Source: Acestrorhynchus altus (taxonomy: Eukaryota; Chordata; Actinopteri; Characiformes; Acestrorhynchidae). From it: a DNA stretch of 64,000 nt. Below, piece after piece: positions 41,390 to 52,381 of the stretch. The translations under genes were made by a program, and so were the position numbers. The notes beneath the pieces are model-generated. The model was not told where the DNA came from, made no database searches, and saw only the letters and a list, made by a program, of their open reading frames with translations. The stretch covers positions 1,962,367-2,026,366 of the forward strand of contig CM067523.1 in the NCBI GenBank assembly GCA_034509495.1, read 5' to 3'. Numbering within the stretch: position 1 is the first letter of the stretch; each line of letters begins with the position of its first letter.

Positions 41390-41625
41390 TTCGAGCAGAT
41401 AGGTTTGTCCAAATGTTTGTGGACACCCCTTCTAATGAATGCATTCAGCTGCTTTAGATGGCACCCTTTGCTGACACTGATGTGCAAATGCACACACAGC
41501 CGGTCTTGTCCCTGTAGAGAAGTGTAAGACAATACTTTGGCATTGCTCTTTTCACTGAATGCCATCAAATCCTCACAGCAGCGCTCCAGACCTCAATGCT
41601 GCACAGTTGGGTTAACAGAAGCAAA
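41390..41625 (-). mobile_element. MITE-A copy 8 (reverse)
   Basis: CCAAATGTTTGTGGACACCC, CTTCTAATGAATGCATTCAG, CTGACACTGATGTGCAAATG, CTGAATGCCATCAAATCCTC and ACAGCAGCGCTCCAGACCTC. It may lie in the 3-prime UTR. Confidence 0.75.
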
Positions 41626-41664
41626 GTTTGGGTCGTGTTCTGCTGATTGTGCATTTCAAACTGG

Positions 41665-41800
41665 TAGAAAAAACCACCTAGCAACCACTTAGGGTACCAT
41701 AGCAGCAACATGGCAACACCATAGCAAGCCTACAGCTACGGTGTTGTTAGTAGGTTGCTATGGTATCCGAAGATGTTTATATGGTTGCTATGCTTTCAAC
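41665..41800. repeat. Imperfect inverted repeat of the GTTGCTATGG motif
   Basis: ACCATAGCAGCAACATGGCA and CAACACCATAGCAAG are followed within 40 bases by TTGTTAGTAGGTTGCTATGG and ATGGTTGCTATGCT. The motif is that of the ACCATAGCAACC repeats at 43.6 and 48 kb. Confidence 0.65.
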
Positions 41801-42529
41801 CCAGCACTTTAGTTGATGCAAATTTCAAAGACTGCATGAACCTCATCCCAAAATTAGCAGCCACGGGCTCCTCTAAGCAGTTGCCCAGAACCCTGAACAT
41901 CACCATACCTGGTCCCATCCAGCAGCCGTTACCTCCAGTTCATACTGGGACGATTAGAACTTGACATTGAACAGGAACAGGAACACGTTCAGACAGAACT
42001 GCTCATAGGAAGTCAAATCAGAACCCCTGTCTAACCTTCAGACTTCGGCGAGGTGGTGCACTGCTCTACTGTGCAGCGACTCCTGCCCTTAAACGCTCTT
42101 CACACACCAGTGATTAGAACCTTTTAATAGAAGGTTAATGAAGTGTCCGGTGGGTGAACAGTACCGTACGTGCTGATCATGCAGGGTTCCCAAACCCTTT
42201 TTCTCATTTGTTACTATTTATTTTTGTTTTGTTTTAAATGTCTTATTTTTAGAACACGAATAAAAACAGGAAATAGAATTAAAAAATGAAAATCTGAAAC
42301 ATTTTAAGGAGACATTGGTTTTGTATTTTCTATTTATTTTATTACAAAATATGAGTTCTGTTTTACAGCGTAATAGAATAATTGTAGAATTGTTCATGAA
42401 TTGTATTGTAGATCAGATTTTTTTTGTGCATTTCTAATCATTTTGTTTTTATTGTGTTTTTTTAGGGTTTTGAATTTTATTTGATTGGTTTCATGAGTTT
42501 TGTCTTTTTTGTTTTATGTGTTTGTGCAT
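41801..42529. other. Unassigned sequence, AT-rich from 42200
   Basis: No gene beyond the possible long 3-prime UTR of the gypc-like gene. Confidence 0.4.
42259..42264 (+). promoter_or_regulatory. Candidate polyadenylation signal AATAAA
   Basis: First AATAAA after the gypc-like stop codon, about 1.2 kb downstream. Whether it is used is unknown; an ATTAAA at 43146 is an alternative. Confidence 0.3.
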
Positions 42530-42925
42530 GAAGATGATGATGGTGATGATGGTGGTGAAGATGGTGATGATGATGGTGAAGATGGTGATGATGGTGGTGA
42601 TGGTGGTGATGATGATGATTATGATGATGGTGAAGATGGTGATGATGGTGGTGATGATGATGATGATTATGATGATGGTGAAGATGGTGATGATGATGGT
42701 GAAGATGGTGATGATGATGATGATGAAGATGATAAAGATGATGATGATGAAGATGATGGTGATGATGGTGATGAAGATGAGGATGAAGATGATAATGATA
42801 ATGGTGAAGATGATGGTGATGAAGATGATAAAGATGATGATGATGTTGATGGTGATGGTGATGAAGATGAGAATGATGATGGTGAAGATGAAGATGATGA
42901 TGGTGATGATGAAGATGAGAGAAAT
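42530..42925 (+). repeat. GAT/GGT/GAA trinucleotide array, about 395 bp
   Basis: Almost pure codon-size units GATGATGAT, GGTGAT, GAAGAT with a longer period around GATGATGGTGAAGATGGT. It is open in all frames as expected of a trinucleotide tract: D/G/E-rich from 42500 to 42973, Met/Val/Lys-rich in the next frame, His/Leu-rich and Ser/Pro-rich on the minus strand. I regard it as a repeat, not a gene. Confidence 0.93.
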
Positions 42926-43559
42926 CGTTTGTTACAAAACACAAATCTGTTCTTTTCTACAGAGTTCGAGTAAAGTTTTTCTGTTTTTACGAACTTCATT
43001 TCAGTCCACAGCTGAGCTCGTTTTTCCAGATTCTATATAAATAATTTCGCATTTTTCTCTAATTTAACTAAACCAGCGAAAGTGAAAGTCGATGATTTAT
43101 TTTACGTTGTTGTCCTTGCAGATGTGAATCTGATGGTGAACGTATATTAAAGCCGTTGTTGTGCATCTGGCTCTGTGTGCTCTTACTGCTGTTTGAATCA
43201 GATGAGTGTGAGACACTAAGCGGGCTTTTTCAGGACCACTCGAGTTGATGTAGCTGTGGGATGAAGTGGAATGTGCTTCAGAGTCGGAATTCTGTGGTTC
43301 TCCAGTTCTCCGGCTTTCTGAAAGATAAATGAATTCACGTCAGCCAGCCTCGGAATTTAGGAATACTTTAATACTTAATGTAATCAGACTAGTCTGTTCA
43401 GCTCTGGTCTTCAGATGTCCTTGTGTCATTACATCACCGTTATCCTGTCCTGAAGCTTTTTTTGGAATATTGACACTGTTTCAAATCCAGCTGGTTGCTA
43501 TGGTCTTGCTGCATGGTTACTATGGTTTTTGTGGGGGGTGGGTGGGTCTGATTTTGTGA
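42926..43559. other. Unassigned sequence with a possible terminal exon
   Basis: No gene is recognised apart from the splice acceptor and ATTAAA at 43107-43151. Sequence from 43330 shows no pattern. Confidence 0.35.
43122..43151 (+). other. Possible alternative 3-prime exon with ATTAAA
   Basis: A strong acceptor TTGTTGTCCTTGCAG ends at 43121. In the phase of exon 6 it would encode D-V-N-L-M-V-N-V-Y then TAA, and ATTAAA at 43146-43151 overlaps the stop. A GT-rich stretch (GTTGTTGTGCATCTGG) follows, as expected after a cleavage site. No proof of use. Confidence 0.25.
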
Positions 43560-43990
43560 TCAGGGCATGCATACTGGTTTTTGATCAGATCTGTGGTCCC
43601 ACAGCAACCACTGGCAGACACCTGCAATATCACAGCAACCACTTAGCATCTCCATAGCAACTATCAGAAATACTACAGCAAACACATGCCCTATCTGGAA
43701 CATCATAGAGACCACCTTGAGGTATAGTGAAAACCACACAATGGCAACCAACTTAAATACCATAGCAACCACCTAGGATTTCATAGCAACCACCTAACAA
43801 CCAGTTAGGAACACAATAGTGACTGCCAAATGCCACCAGAGCAACCATCCATCAATACCACAACACTGACCTAGTAAAACCATAAAGACCACCTTGTAAC
43901 AACCACCTACCAACACCATAGCAACCCTTTAACAAACCCTTTACTTTCACCCTAGTGACCACATAGCAACAGACTATCAACTTCCTGGAA
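43560..43990 (+). repeat. Degenerate ACCATAGCAACCAC repeat
   Basis: Imperfect units of about 20 to 40 bases with CATAGCAACCACCTA and ACCACAGCAACCA. Related to the 43-bp array at 47.9 kb. Confidence 0.75.
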
Positions 43991-44583
43991 ATGGGAACCA
44001 CCAGCTGCACAAAATTCTATAAATCAAAAGGTTCTGTACGGAACAAAGTGTTGGTTCTTCTCTGGCATCATCTAAAGAACCTTTTTGTCACCATCATTTT
44101 GCAGAGTGCACAGTGTGTGTGCTTGGAGTGAGTGAGAGTGCGCTGTATGTGGGAGAGTGACTCGTGGGTGAAGTTAGAGTAGGGGTTGTGTACTTCCTGT
44201 GGCTTTGTAGCACCTCAGCAGTCCCTCAGTCCTTCAGCAGAGACTCTGAGCAGAGTTTAAAAATACCTGCAGCACGTTTTCCATTTCAAACCGGCCTGAG
44301 ATTCATTTCATCTGCCGCACACACAGCTCTTCCCCAACAGCCCGCGTTACCCCAAACACGCTCAATCCACACATCAAAAATTCAGCAGAAGAGGAAAATT
44401 CCGCTTGATGGTCCAAATGTTTTATTAATCTTTTAATACGATCCCTCTTTCCTCAAAGACATCAAATGATCCCGAACTTCTGAAGCTGAAACGGGACGAA
44501 CGAAGACTGTCTGTAAAACACTGTTTACAATCGAACTGATTAAACAACGAGAGTGAGATTATACAGAACCACTGAACACAGGG
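43991..44583. other. Unassigned sequence
   Basis: AAAGGTTCTGTACGGAAC and AAAGAACCTTTTTG near 44030-44095 are of the GGTTCT/AGAACC type also seen at 45.4-45.7 kb. No gene is recognised. Confidence 0.4.
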
Positions 44584-44735
44584 GGGTGTTTCCAATAAAG
44601 TGGCCAGTGATGAAGCACAAGGCCGTGTTTCTAATAAAGTGGCCAGTAATAAAGAACAAGGGGGTGTTTCTAATAAAGTGGCCAGTGATGAAGCACAAGG
44701 GGGTGTTTCCAATAAAGTGGCCAGTGAATGTTTAT
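44584..44735 (-). repeat. 39-bp Tc1-terminus minisatellite, 4 copies (reverse)
   Basis: GTGTTTCTAATAAAGTGGCC plus AGTGATGAAGCACAAGGGG repeated every 39 bases. The motif CCACTTTATTAG is the terminal inverted repeat of a common fish Tc1-like element, here amplified as a satellite with a constant GTGATGAAGCACAAG spacer. Confidence 0.93.
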
Positions 44736-45404
44736 GGCAGCATGTCAGTGAATTGGTTGCTACAGTGTGTGTTTGCACTGAAAAAGTGAAGCTTAACACA
44801 AATACTTGAGGGAGGTGTCACGGCGCACGGCAAACCGCAATAAAATACAATCTGAATATAATGAAAACAGAACAATATAAAATAAAACACATAAACAACT
44901 TTAAATAAACCTCCACCAAATATAAACGTGTCGTTGTTCTAGCGAGTGGCTGCACACTTAACCGATATTATTACCATATGATGAAAGACAGTGATTTGAT
45001 TAGGGCCCAAAAAAAACTCAAAAAGAAAGAAAGAAAAATAGTTTCTAATTAGAGTCTGAACCGCATCGCTCCCTCGGAGCCCAGGGTTTGCCAGAAAGTG
45101 TCAACAACAGCAAGAAAGTTTGTGAGAGGGAAAAAAAATTAATACCAACTCCAATATAGCAGTCCCACTAGGGAACCCACAAGTTTACCCAGAACCCAAT
45201 TCTGCAATGCAACCATGCAAAACACAATTTAACAGCGAGACGCTCCGGGACAGGCGTGTTGGAGAGCGCGGCTCAGAATAGATCACAAGCCAACTGGCGA
45301 TTTCAGAGCTATTTCTGACCCGCTCTGAGTTCTCTCACTCCGAAGAAGAGAAGGTGGCAGAACAGGGTCGGGACGAGTGACCCAACCAGTCACTTCCAAC
45401 ACCG
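44736..45404. other. Unassigned sequence, AT-rich at 44830-45060
   Basis: No gene or repeat is recognised. Confidence 0.45.
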
Positions 45405-45730
45405 ACACCAGGGGTCTTTACGAAAGACAGAGGCTCTGTTTTCAGACGCTTTAGTGATTCAGAGGCCTTTTTAAAGTTTATTTGGATATTTCTTGTACAC
45501 GGTTCTATGCAAAGCATTCCTCTATTTTTATGAGTTAAAAAACTCAGTGTAGAACCCTTTTGCAGGGAGTACTGTATGCATGTCCTTTGCACCGGATCTA
45601 TCAGAACAATCTTTAAAAAGGGGTTCTTCAGGGGTTCTATATACAACAGCCATGAAGATGCTGCAGTGGGTTCTTATTTGGTTCTTGGGGTACTTCTTGT
45701 AGATGGTTCTATGTAGAAATTAAACACATT
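45405..45730. repeat. Degenerate GGTTCTATGTAGAACC-type repeat
   Basis: TTTCTTGTACACGGTTCTAT, GTGTAGAACCCTTTTGCAG, GGGGTTCTTCAGGGGTTCTA and CTTGTAGATGGTTCTATG recur. It resembles short hAT-like elements of fish with AGAACC ends. Borders unclear. Confidence 0.5.
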
Positions 45731-45749
45731 ACAAAATTTGAAACTTAAA

Positions 45750-45875
45750 GACCTAAAAACTCCTTCGTCCCTCACGCCATCAGACTGTACATCTCCTGTC
45801 TAGGGGGGGACAGGAGGACAGAGCAGAAGCCTGACCACCACAACACAACCAGATTGTGTCACAATATTAAAACAA
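45750..45875 (+). mobile_element. LINE ORF2 C-terminal and 3-prime fragment
   Basis: One frame reads N-S-F-V-P-H-A-I-R-L-Y-I-S, the pattern closing the reverse-transcriptase ORF of L2/Rex-like fish LINEs (N-S-F-x-P-x-A-I-R-x-x-N). It is followed by GGACAGGAGGACAGAGCAG and decayed 3-prime sequence with AATATTAAAACAAGTGCAAT. Confidence 0.65.
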
Positions 45876-46531
45876 GTGCAATAAGGATGTGCGTTGCCTC
45901 TGCTAATTCCAGAAAAGCAATTCCATAATGTCTTCCATAATGTCTTCCATAATGTCCATAATTTTCCCACTCTGGGAATTCTTGGAATGTAAAATGCAAG
46001 GATTTTGCTGAACTATTTGTAATGATTGTGACCCTCAAACTTTTTGCCTGGTGATTCAATATTAGTAACGAATAAACTCGAGCACAGGGTTAGTTTACGA
46101 CCAGTCTACGATCAAACGGCTGGTGCAGGTTCAGGTCTCGGTGTGATGTTATGACTCAGCAGCAGAAGCCGGTCTGAAACATTCCTCCACTGCCCTGTTC
46201 ATCCCTCATCTCTGAAGGTAGGCAGTGCAGGGCTTGATCAAGCTCAGCGTGGACAGGAGATGACATCAAACGAGTCAGAAATCACAGCAACTTCTCATCT
46301 GTGCAGGAACCTTCAGAGGAACCGGAGCAGACAGATGTGACAGACCTTTGAAACCTGATGGCCTGTGTCATAGACACAGCCACGTCTGATCAAATCTGAT
46401 ACGCTTCACCACGATGAGATTCACCAAAATCACTTTGTTTTTCAGAACGCGTCGCTTCTGCTGAACTTATCTTCACATGCTTGCTCATATCAGAGAAAAC
46501 AACAGCTTAGGATGTGTTCCAAAAACCCAGC
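45876..46531. other. Unassigned sequence
   Basis: Three copies of CATAATGTCTTC lie at 45926-45955. No gene is recognised. Confidence 0.45.
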
Positions 46532-46751
46532 TCCGTGCTTCATCACTGGCCACTTTATTAGAAACACCTTTATCACTGCTTCATCACTGCTTCATCACTG
46601 GCCACTTTATTAGAAACACCCCCTTGTGCTTCATCAGTGGCCACTTTATTAGAAACATCACCTTGTGCTTCATCACTGTCCACTTTATTAGAAACACCCC
46701 CTTGTGCTTCACCACTGGCCACTTTATTAGAAACACCCCCTTGTGCTTCAC
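46532..46751 (+). repeat. 39-bp Tc1-terminus minisatellite, 5 to 6 copies
   Basis: GGCCACTTTATTAGAAACAC plus CCCCTTGTGCTTCATCACT repeated, with a short CATCACTGCTT expansion near 46570-46595. Same unit as 44584-44735 in the opposite orientation, 1.95 kb away. Confidence 0.94.
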
Positions 46752-47942
46752 TGTAAAGTACAGAACTCATCGAGATTTCAAAGTATAAACGTCCAGCTGT
46801 TGAAGATGATGTCTTTCATGTAACCTACGACGTGTTTTACGACGTTGTTTATAGTTCAAAGTATGTTACGGGGTGAGTTCAATTGCTTTGATGTGGAGAA
46901 CAGGGTTGGTGGAGTTCCATTAGCAGTGAGGTCTCCTGACCGCTTCCTGGCTGAAGGGGTGAAATTACCGCCCTTTAGGGTTGGTGAAATTTGCCCAAAT
47001 TGCGTGTGCAGTGAGAAATGTGGGGTTGTTCCTCTCAACATCTGGATCCAGAGGGTGGCGATAAGGCTGGAAGTGTTTGCGGTTAAATAATACTCACTAA
47101 TGTGATTTAGTAAAGCAGCTTAGTGTGGATTTGAGTCTTTTCTATTTTCATCAAGCCAGAGTTTGTGTGTGTGTTCATGTGTCCGGAGGGCAGATCTAAG
47201 CACTGTGGATTAGATCCACTTTCCCTCTCTCTCTCCGATCCTGCAGAGCCCGCGATAATTCACCCCTAAAACAAACCACTCTTGGCCTCTGCGGGAAAAC
47301 CGCGCTTGCACTAATTTGGAATCACGCCTGACGATGTAGAAATGAACTGTCCCACAACACTGCAAGGCCTGCAGATTAAGGCTGGGTCAACCGGGATCGA
47401 AACAGCATTCCCGAACCGGACTAAACACGGACACGTCCGGAATTAGCACTAGTGAATTACAGCGTCTGCGTTTGCCAGATGTACACGAGCCAAGTTTGTG
47501 GCTCCACTGTGATGTTCCATATGATTAAAGTCTCTGACGACCTCAGAACCACCTGCATGTTATACCCCTGAATCTGCAACGTCACAGTCCCCGCCCTCTT
47601 ACGCTATACGTCCAAATGTTTGCAGACACCTGATCCTCCAGACCTCCTTTTAAACTCAAGTTGATTTTCCTTTTGCCGCAGAAACAGATTTTACTTTTCT
47701 GGTAATTCCGCTTTCGAGAACGCTTTGGAAGGTTGTTTGTACCAAATGGTTCACTCCTCAGTGCAACTTCACTCCGTTAAGAGTGCTTGTCGGAATATCT
47801 GTCCACTTAGCTTGGAGATATACGAAGTAAAGACAGTACACACAATATCGAACAAAAATTAACTTTATAACATACGTTATAACAACAATAACAATGTTAA
47901 ATTTAAATGTAATACAAATGGCTTTATCTTGATTAAATGCCA
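46752..47942. other. Unassigned sequence
   Basis: An 81-codon frame at 46845-47090 has C-P-N-C-V-C-S-E-K-C but no family I know. CCAAATGTTTGCAGACACC at 47612-47630 is a MITE-A-like terminus. The block 47250-47460 is complex and repeat-free, possibly conserved. Confidence 0.35.
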
Positions 47943-48410
47943 CAGCTACCACAACAACCATATAAAAACACCATAGGACCCACCTCAAATACCACAGCAA
48001 CCATATAGGAACACCATAGGACCCACCTCAAATACCACAGCAACCATATAGGAACACCATAGGACCCACCTCAAATACCACAGCAACCATATAGGAACAC
48101 CATATCACCCACCTCAAATACCACAGCAACCATATAGGAACACCATAGGACCCACCTCAAATACCACAGCAACCATATAGGAACACCATAGGACCCACCT
48201 CAAATACCACAGCAACCATATAGGAAACACCATATCAACACCAAATAGCTTACAGCAACCATATAGGAACACCATATCACCCACCTCAAATACCACAGCA
48301 ACCATATAGAAACATCATATCACCAACTAATACCAGCAACCACGAAGCAACACCCTATAGGACCCACCTTGAATACCACAGCAACCATATAGGAACACCC
48401 TCACTTGAAT
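47943..48410 (+). repeat. 43-bp minisatellite, about 10 copies
   Basis: GCAACCATATAGGAACACCA plus TAGGACCCACCTCAAATACC plus ACA, nearly perfect in the first six units, more varied later (ATATCACCC variants). Confidence 0.97.
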
Positions 48411-49000
48411 GGCATAGAAACTGCTTAGTGAAAGCTTAGGAACCAGCGTGTCCACGTAAACACAGGGGACTGGTTCATCTGCACATAATGAGATTCCTCC
48501 ACTCCGGTAACAGAAATCTGAGTAAATATTTGAGGATTCCGGTTTTCCATCTTTTTTGGGCTTAACGCTTTTATCTAGTGCAGCGCCTTAAACTCAGCAA
48601 TGTGAGCCAAAATTGCTCAAAATTTCCTTTAACAGTTTCGATTCTGGCAAGGTCAGAAGTGAGCGAGGTTGAGTCTGTTCATAAAACTCTGACATTTTTC
48701 CATCGCATAGATGAAAGAGCATCAGTGTTCGCTGTGACGGGGCAGAGCGAGGCCTTTGGCTCGGTGGTCTCGGGGAGTGGATGGGGAGGCTTCCAGGGGG
48801 AGGTGTTTCAAGCACGGCAGCTAAAGACACAAAGCAACATACGCATCCATCACGTACATCTGGTGCCTCTGACAGTGTGTCAAACCTTATCGATCTGCAG
48901 ACGGTCTGGAGGAGCGGGAGATCTCCGAGACAGCTTATCTTCTCTCGACCATATTTTCATTACACGGCTGAAGTATTGCTCGGACATTACATTACTAATA
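48411..49000. other. Unassigned sequence
   Basis: A 142-codon + frame at 48578-49006 has complex composition but no motif I recognise, and its end runs into a Tc1-terminus unit. I do not call it a gene. Confidence 0.35.
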
Positions 49001-49085
49001 AAGTGACCAATCAGTGGGAAGCACAAGGTAGGCGTTTCTAATAAAGTGGCCAGTGATGAAGCACAGGGTGTTTCTAAGGTGGATC
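49001..49085 (-). repeat. Tc1-terminus 39-bp unit, two copies (reverse)
   Basis: ACTAATAAAGTGACCAATCA, GGAAGCACAAGGTAGGCG, TTTCTAATAAAGTGGCCAGT and GATGAAGCACAGGGTG. Same unit as at 44.6 and 46.5 kb. Confidence 0.85.
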
Positions 49086-49659
49086 TAAACATTGATATGT
49101 GGTCTCGTGTATCCCACAGAGATGCTCCATCAGACTGACATTCCAGAAAGAGATCTCCCTAAAGGCCACAGTCAGCACCTTTAACTCTTCATCAAGAAGA
49201 CACCACACCACCATCAGAAGGTACTCACCACCCGTGGAGACATTTCAGAGCTGCTTGGGCCTTTCCATCATCTGGCCATAAAGATTCGACCTCAACAAAA
49301 TGTCCCTTGCTGCCCATTTCATGTTGATTACTTAGAACCAAGTGTTCTGTTACCATCTAACCCAGAACCCAGAACTCACCTGCATGCATCATAAATGCTA
49401 TTGCTTCAACTGTAACAATGGAATCTTGAGGATCCTTAAGGAGATGATGGTGTTCAGCTGCACACTGCAGAACAGTAATCGAGATGTTACCAGTTTAACG
49501 CGGAGTGAACGTCATTAAGGTCTGCCTCTGAGGTCAGTAGTGTCGGGATTTGTAATGTTGCACAAGCCAGAGCCTCAGAAAGTGCTTCTGCCAAGAAGGA
49601 CCATGTTTTTATTTCCTCCTGGTAGTTGCTCTCTTTCAACACACACTACCAATAATAAT
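49086..49659. other. Unassigned sequence
   Basis: No gene or repeat is recognised. Confidence 0.45.
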
Positions 49660-49675
49660 ACACACACACACACAC

Positions 49676-49707
<32 letters not shown>
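49660..49707. repeat. CA microsatellite
   Basis: About 23 CA units with one CAACAC interruption. Confidence 0.98.
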
Positions 49708-49710
<3 letters not shown>

Positions 49711-50104
49711 CAAGACTCCTGCCTATTATCTGTCTGTGGTGTAAAATGTTCAGCCGTCCGATCAATAGAAATAGGTCAGAGAATGATAACCTTATAAAAG
49801 CTGTACTACTTCTCTCCATCCCGTCAATTTGTTAAAGTTCTTTTATAGATTTTCCCCTCCCTATGCGTTTGGTCTTCTGGAGACGCATCAGGAATTAAAG
49901 CTTATGGAGCGTGATTGCTTTGCTGAGTGGCGATACATAAATACACCAGTTTGATTCGGCAGCAGGGCTGTAAGTGAATAACGTGAGGGGAATAAAATGA
50001 GAATTGTAAAGTATCTCTGATTCATGACGATTCCTGTTCTTCAAAACAACTGATCTATCAACACTCCACAAATGTTCTCCTGTAATACTGAAATACTCTT
50101 CCAT
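49708..50104. other. Unassigned sequence
   Basis: No gene is recognised. The end passes into the 73-bp satellite. Confidence 0.45.
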
Positions 50105-51847
50105 AACTGCTGCTGTGAGCTCCTCCTCAGTGTATAAATACCTACATTTAGAGTTATTAATATTCACCCTAATGAGAGACTGTAGCTCCTCCTCCTCAGT
50201 GTATATAACAATACCTACATTTAGAGTTACTAATATTCACCCTAATGAGAGACTGTAGCTCCTCCTCCTCAGTGTATATCACAATACCTACAGTTAGAGT
50301 TATTAATATTCACCCTAATGAGAGACTGTAGCTCCTCCTCCTCATTGTATATCACAATACCTACATTTAGAGTTATTAATATTCACCCTAATGAGAGACT
50401 GTAGCTCCTCCTCCTCAGTGTATATCACAATACCTACATTTAGAATTATTAATATTCAGCCTAATGAGAGACTGTAGCTCCTCCTCCTCAGTTTATATCA
50501 CAATACCTACATTTAGAGTTATTATTCACCCTAATGAGAGACTGTAGCTCCTCCTCCTCAGTGTATATCACAATACATATGATTTAGAGTTATTAATATT
50601 CAATTCCTAATGAGAGACCGTAGCCCTCCTCCTCAGTGTATATCACAATACCTACATTTAGAGTTATTAATATTCACCCTCTAATGAGAGACTTCATTGT
50701 AGCTCCTCCTCCTCAGTGTATATCACAATACCTGGGATTTAGAGTTATTACTATTCACCCTAATGAGAGACTGTAGCCCTCCTCCTCAGTGTATATAACA
50801 ATACTCTACATTTAGAGTCACACACCCTAATGAGAGACTGTAGCCTCCTCCTCAGTGTATATAACAATACCTACATTTAGAGTTATTAATATTCAGCCTA
50901 ATGAGAGACTTTAGCTCCTCCTCCTCAGTGTATATAACAATACCTACATTTAGATTTATTAACATTCACCCTAATGAGAGACTCAAAGCCCTCCCCTCAG
51001 TGTATATCACAATACCTACATTTAGGAGTTATTAATATTCAGTCCTAATGAGAGACCGTACTTCCTCCTCAGTGTATCACACATCACATTTAGAGTTAAT
51101 ATTCACCCTAATGAGAGACTGTAGCTCCTCCTCCTCAGTGTATATCACAATACCATTTGTTATTAATATTCACCCTAATCAGAGACCGTAGCTCCTCCTC
51201 CTCAGTGTATATCACAATACCTACATTTAGAGTTATTAATATTCACTCTAATGAGAGACTGTAGCTCCTCCTCCTCAGTGTATATCACAATACCTACATT
51301 TAGAGTTATTATTATTCACTCTAATGAGAGACTGTAGCTCCTCCTCCTCAGTGTATATCACAATACCTACATTTAGAGTTATTAATATTCAGCCTAATGA
51401 GAGACTGTAGCTCCTCCCCTCAGTGTATATCACAATACCTACATTTAGAGTTATTAATATTCACTCTAATGAGAGACTGTAGCTCCTCCTCCTCAGTGTA
51501 TATCACAATACCTACATTTAGAGTTTAATATTCAGCCTAATGAGAGACTGTAGCTCCTCCTCAGTGTATATCACAATACCTACATTTAGAGTTATTAATA
51601 TTCACTCTAATGAGAGACCGTAGCTCCTCCCCCTCAGTGTATATCACAATACCTACATTTAGAGTTACTAATATTCACCCTAATGAGAGACTGTAGCTCC
51701 TCCCCCTCAGTGTATATCTCAATACCTACATTTAGAGTTATTAATATTCAGCCTAATGAGAGACTGTAGCTCCTCCTCCTCAGTGTATATCACAATACCT
51801 ACATTTAGAGTTATTAATATTAACCCTAATGAGAGACCGTAGCTCTC
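50105..51847 (+). repeat. 73-bp satellite, about 24 copies
   Basis: Unit: TGTAGCTCCTCCTCCTCAGT, GTATATCACAATACCTACAT, TTAGAGTTATTAATATTCAC, CCTAATGAGAGAC. Outer units are nearly identical. Units between about 50560 and 51180 carry many small insertions and deletions. It has no spacers and no protein. The ends are at the first GAGCTCCTCCTCAGTGTAT and at the last GAGACCGTAGCTCTC. Confidence 0.97.
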
Positions 51848-51859
51848 AAAACTGGTCAG

Positions 51860-52170
51860 TTTATGTTGGACAGGGCTGTTGTTGACCAGATATCACTGGG
51901 GTGGTGGACCACTCGTAGCACCACAGTGGTAGTGTATGTGGTACTTGTGCGAGTGTATCATTAGCGTTGGTGGGGTTTTGGGGGGGTTCTTGTCAGAGTC
52001 TAGACTGATTGCACACAAATATCCAGTCAAAAGCAGCAGTGAGGTCAGACGCTGACCCCTGATGAAAAGATGGAGGCAGGCCTCAGCACATGTGCCGCAG
52101 TCTCCAAGTGTTCAGCACCAAGGTGAAGCTACGAAAGTGGGGTTTCCGATAAAGTGTCCGGGGACAGAGT
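51860..52170 (+). mobile_element. MITE relic with GGGTGGTGGACCA block
   Basis: CACTGGGGTGGTGGACCACT, CACCACAGTGGTAGTGTATG and a later ATATCCAGTCAAAAGCAGCA with TGATGAAAAGATGGAGG recall a common otophysan short element whose halves read GGGTGGTGGACCATTCTCAGCACTGCAGTGACACTGACATGG-like sequence (remembered, not searched). It ends at TTTCCGATAAAGTGTCCGGG. Confidence 0.5.
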
Positions 52171-52336
52171 GGATTTTTTTTCTTTCTCGAGTGCTTTAAA
52201 ATGTCTGGTGGGAACTCAATGACAGCTTTCAGATTACGGTGAAAGAAAAAGGAAGAAGACGTTCGGGTTTACTCAAGGTTAGAAGGTGCTCTCGGAAATG
52301 ACAGTGATCCGTTTGATTCACCAGAATCTGACAGTA

Positions 52337-52381
52337 ACACACACACACACACACACATACACACACACACACTCACACACC
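52337..52381. repeat. CA microsatellite
   Basis: About 22 CA units with TACA and CTCA interruptions. Confidence 0.97.

Noticed and set aside
42477..42944. His-rich 155-codon minus frame and Met-rich 174-codon plus frame
   Set aside because: Other phases of the GAT trinucleotide array; no start, splice or family support.
46845..47090. 81-codon frame with a C-P-N-C-V-C-S-E-K-C cluster as a zinc-binding protein
   Set aside because: Single short frame without conserved spacing of a known zinc finger or any supporting exon.
48578..49006. 142-codon plus frame as a gene
   Set aside because: Unrecognised composition, and the end lies in a Tc1-terminus unit; no splice or family support.
50105..51847. 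Possible CRISPR array
   Set aside because: The 73-bp units abut directly with no unique spacers, and the host is a vertebrate.
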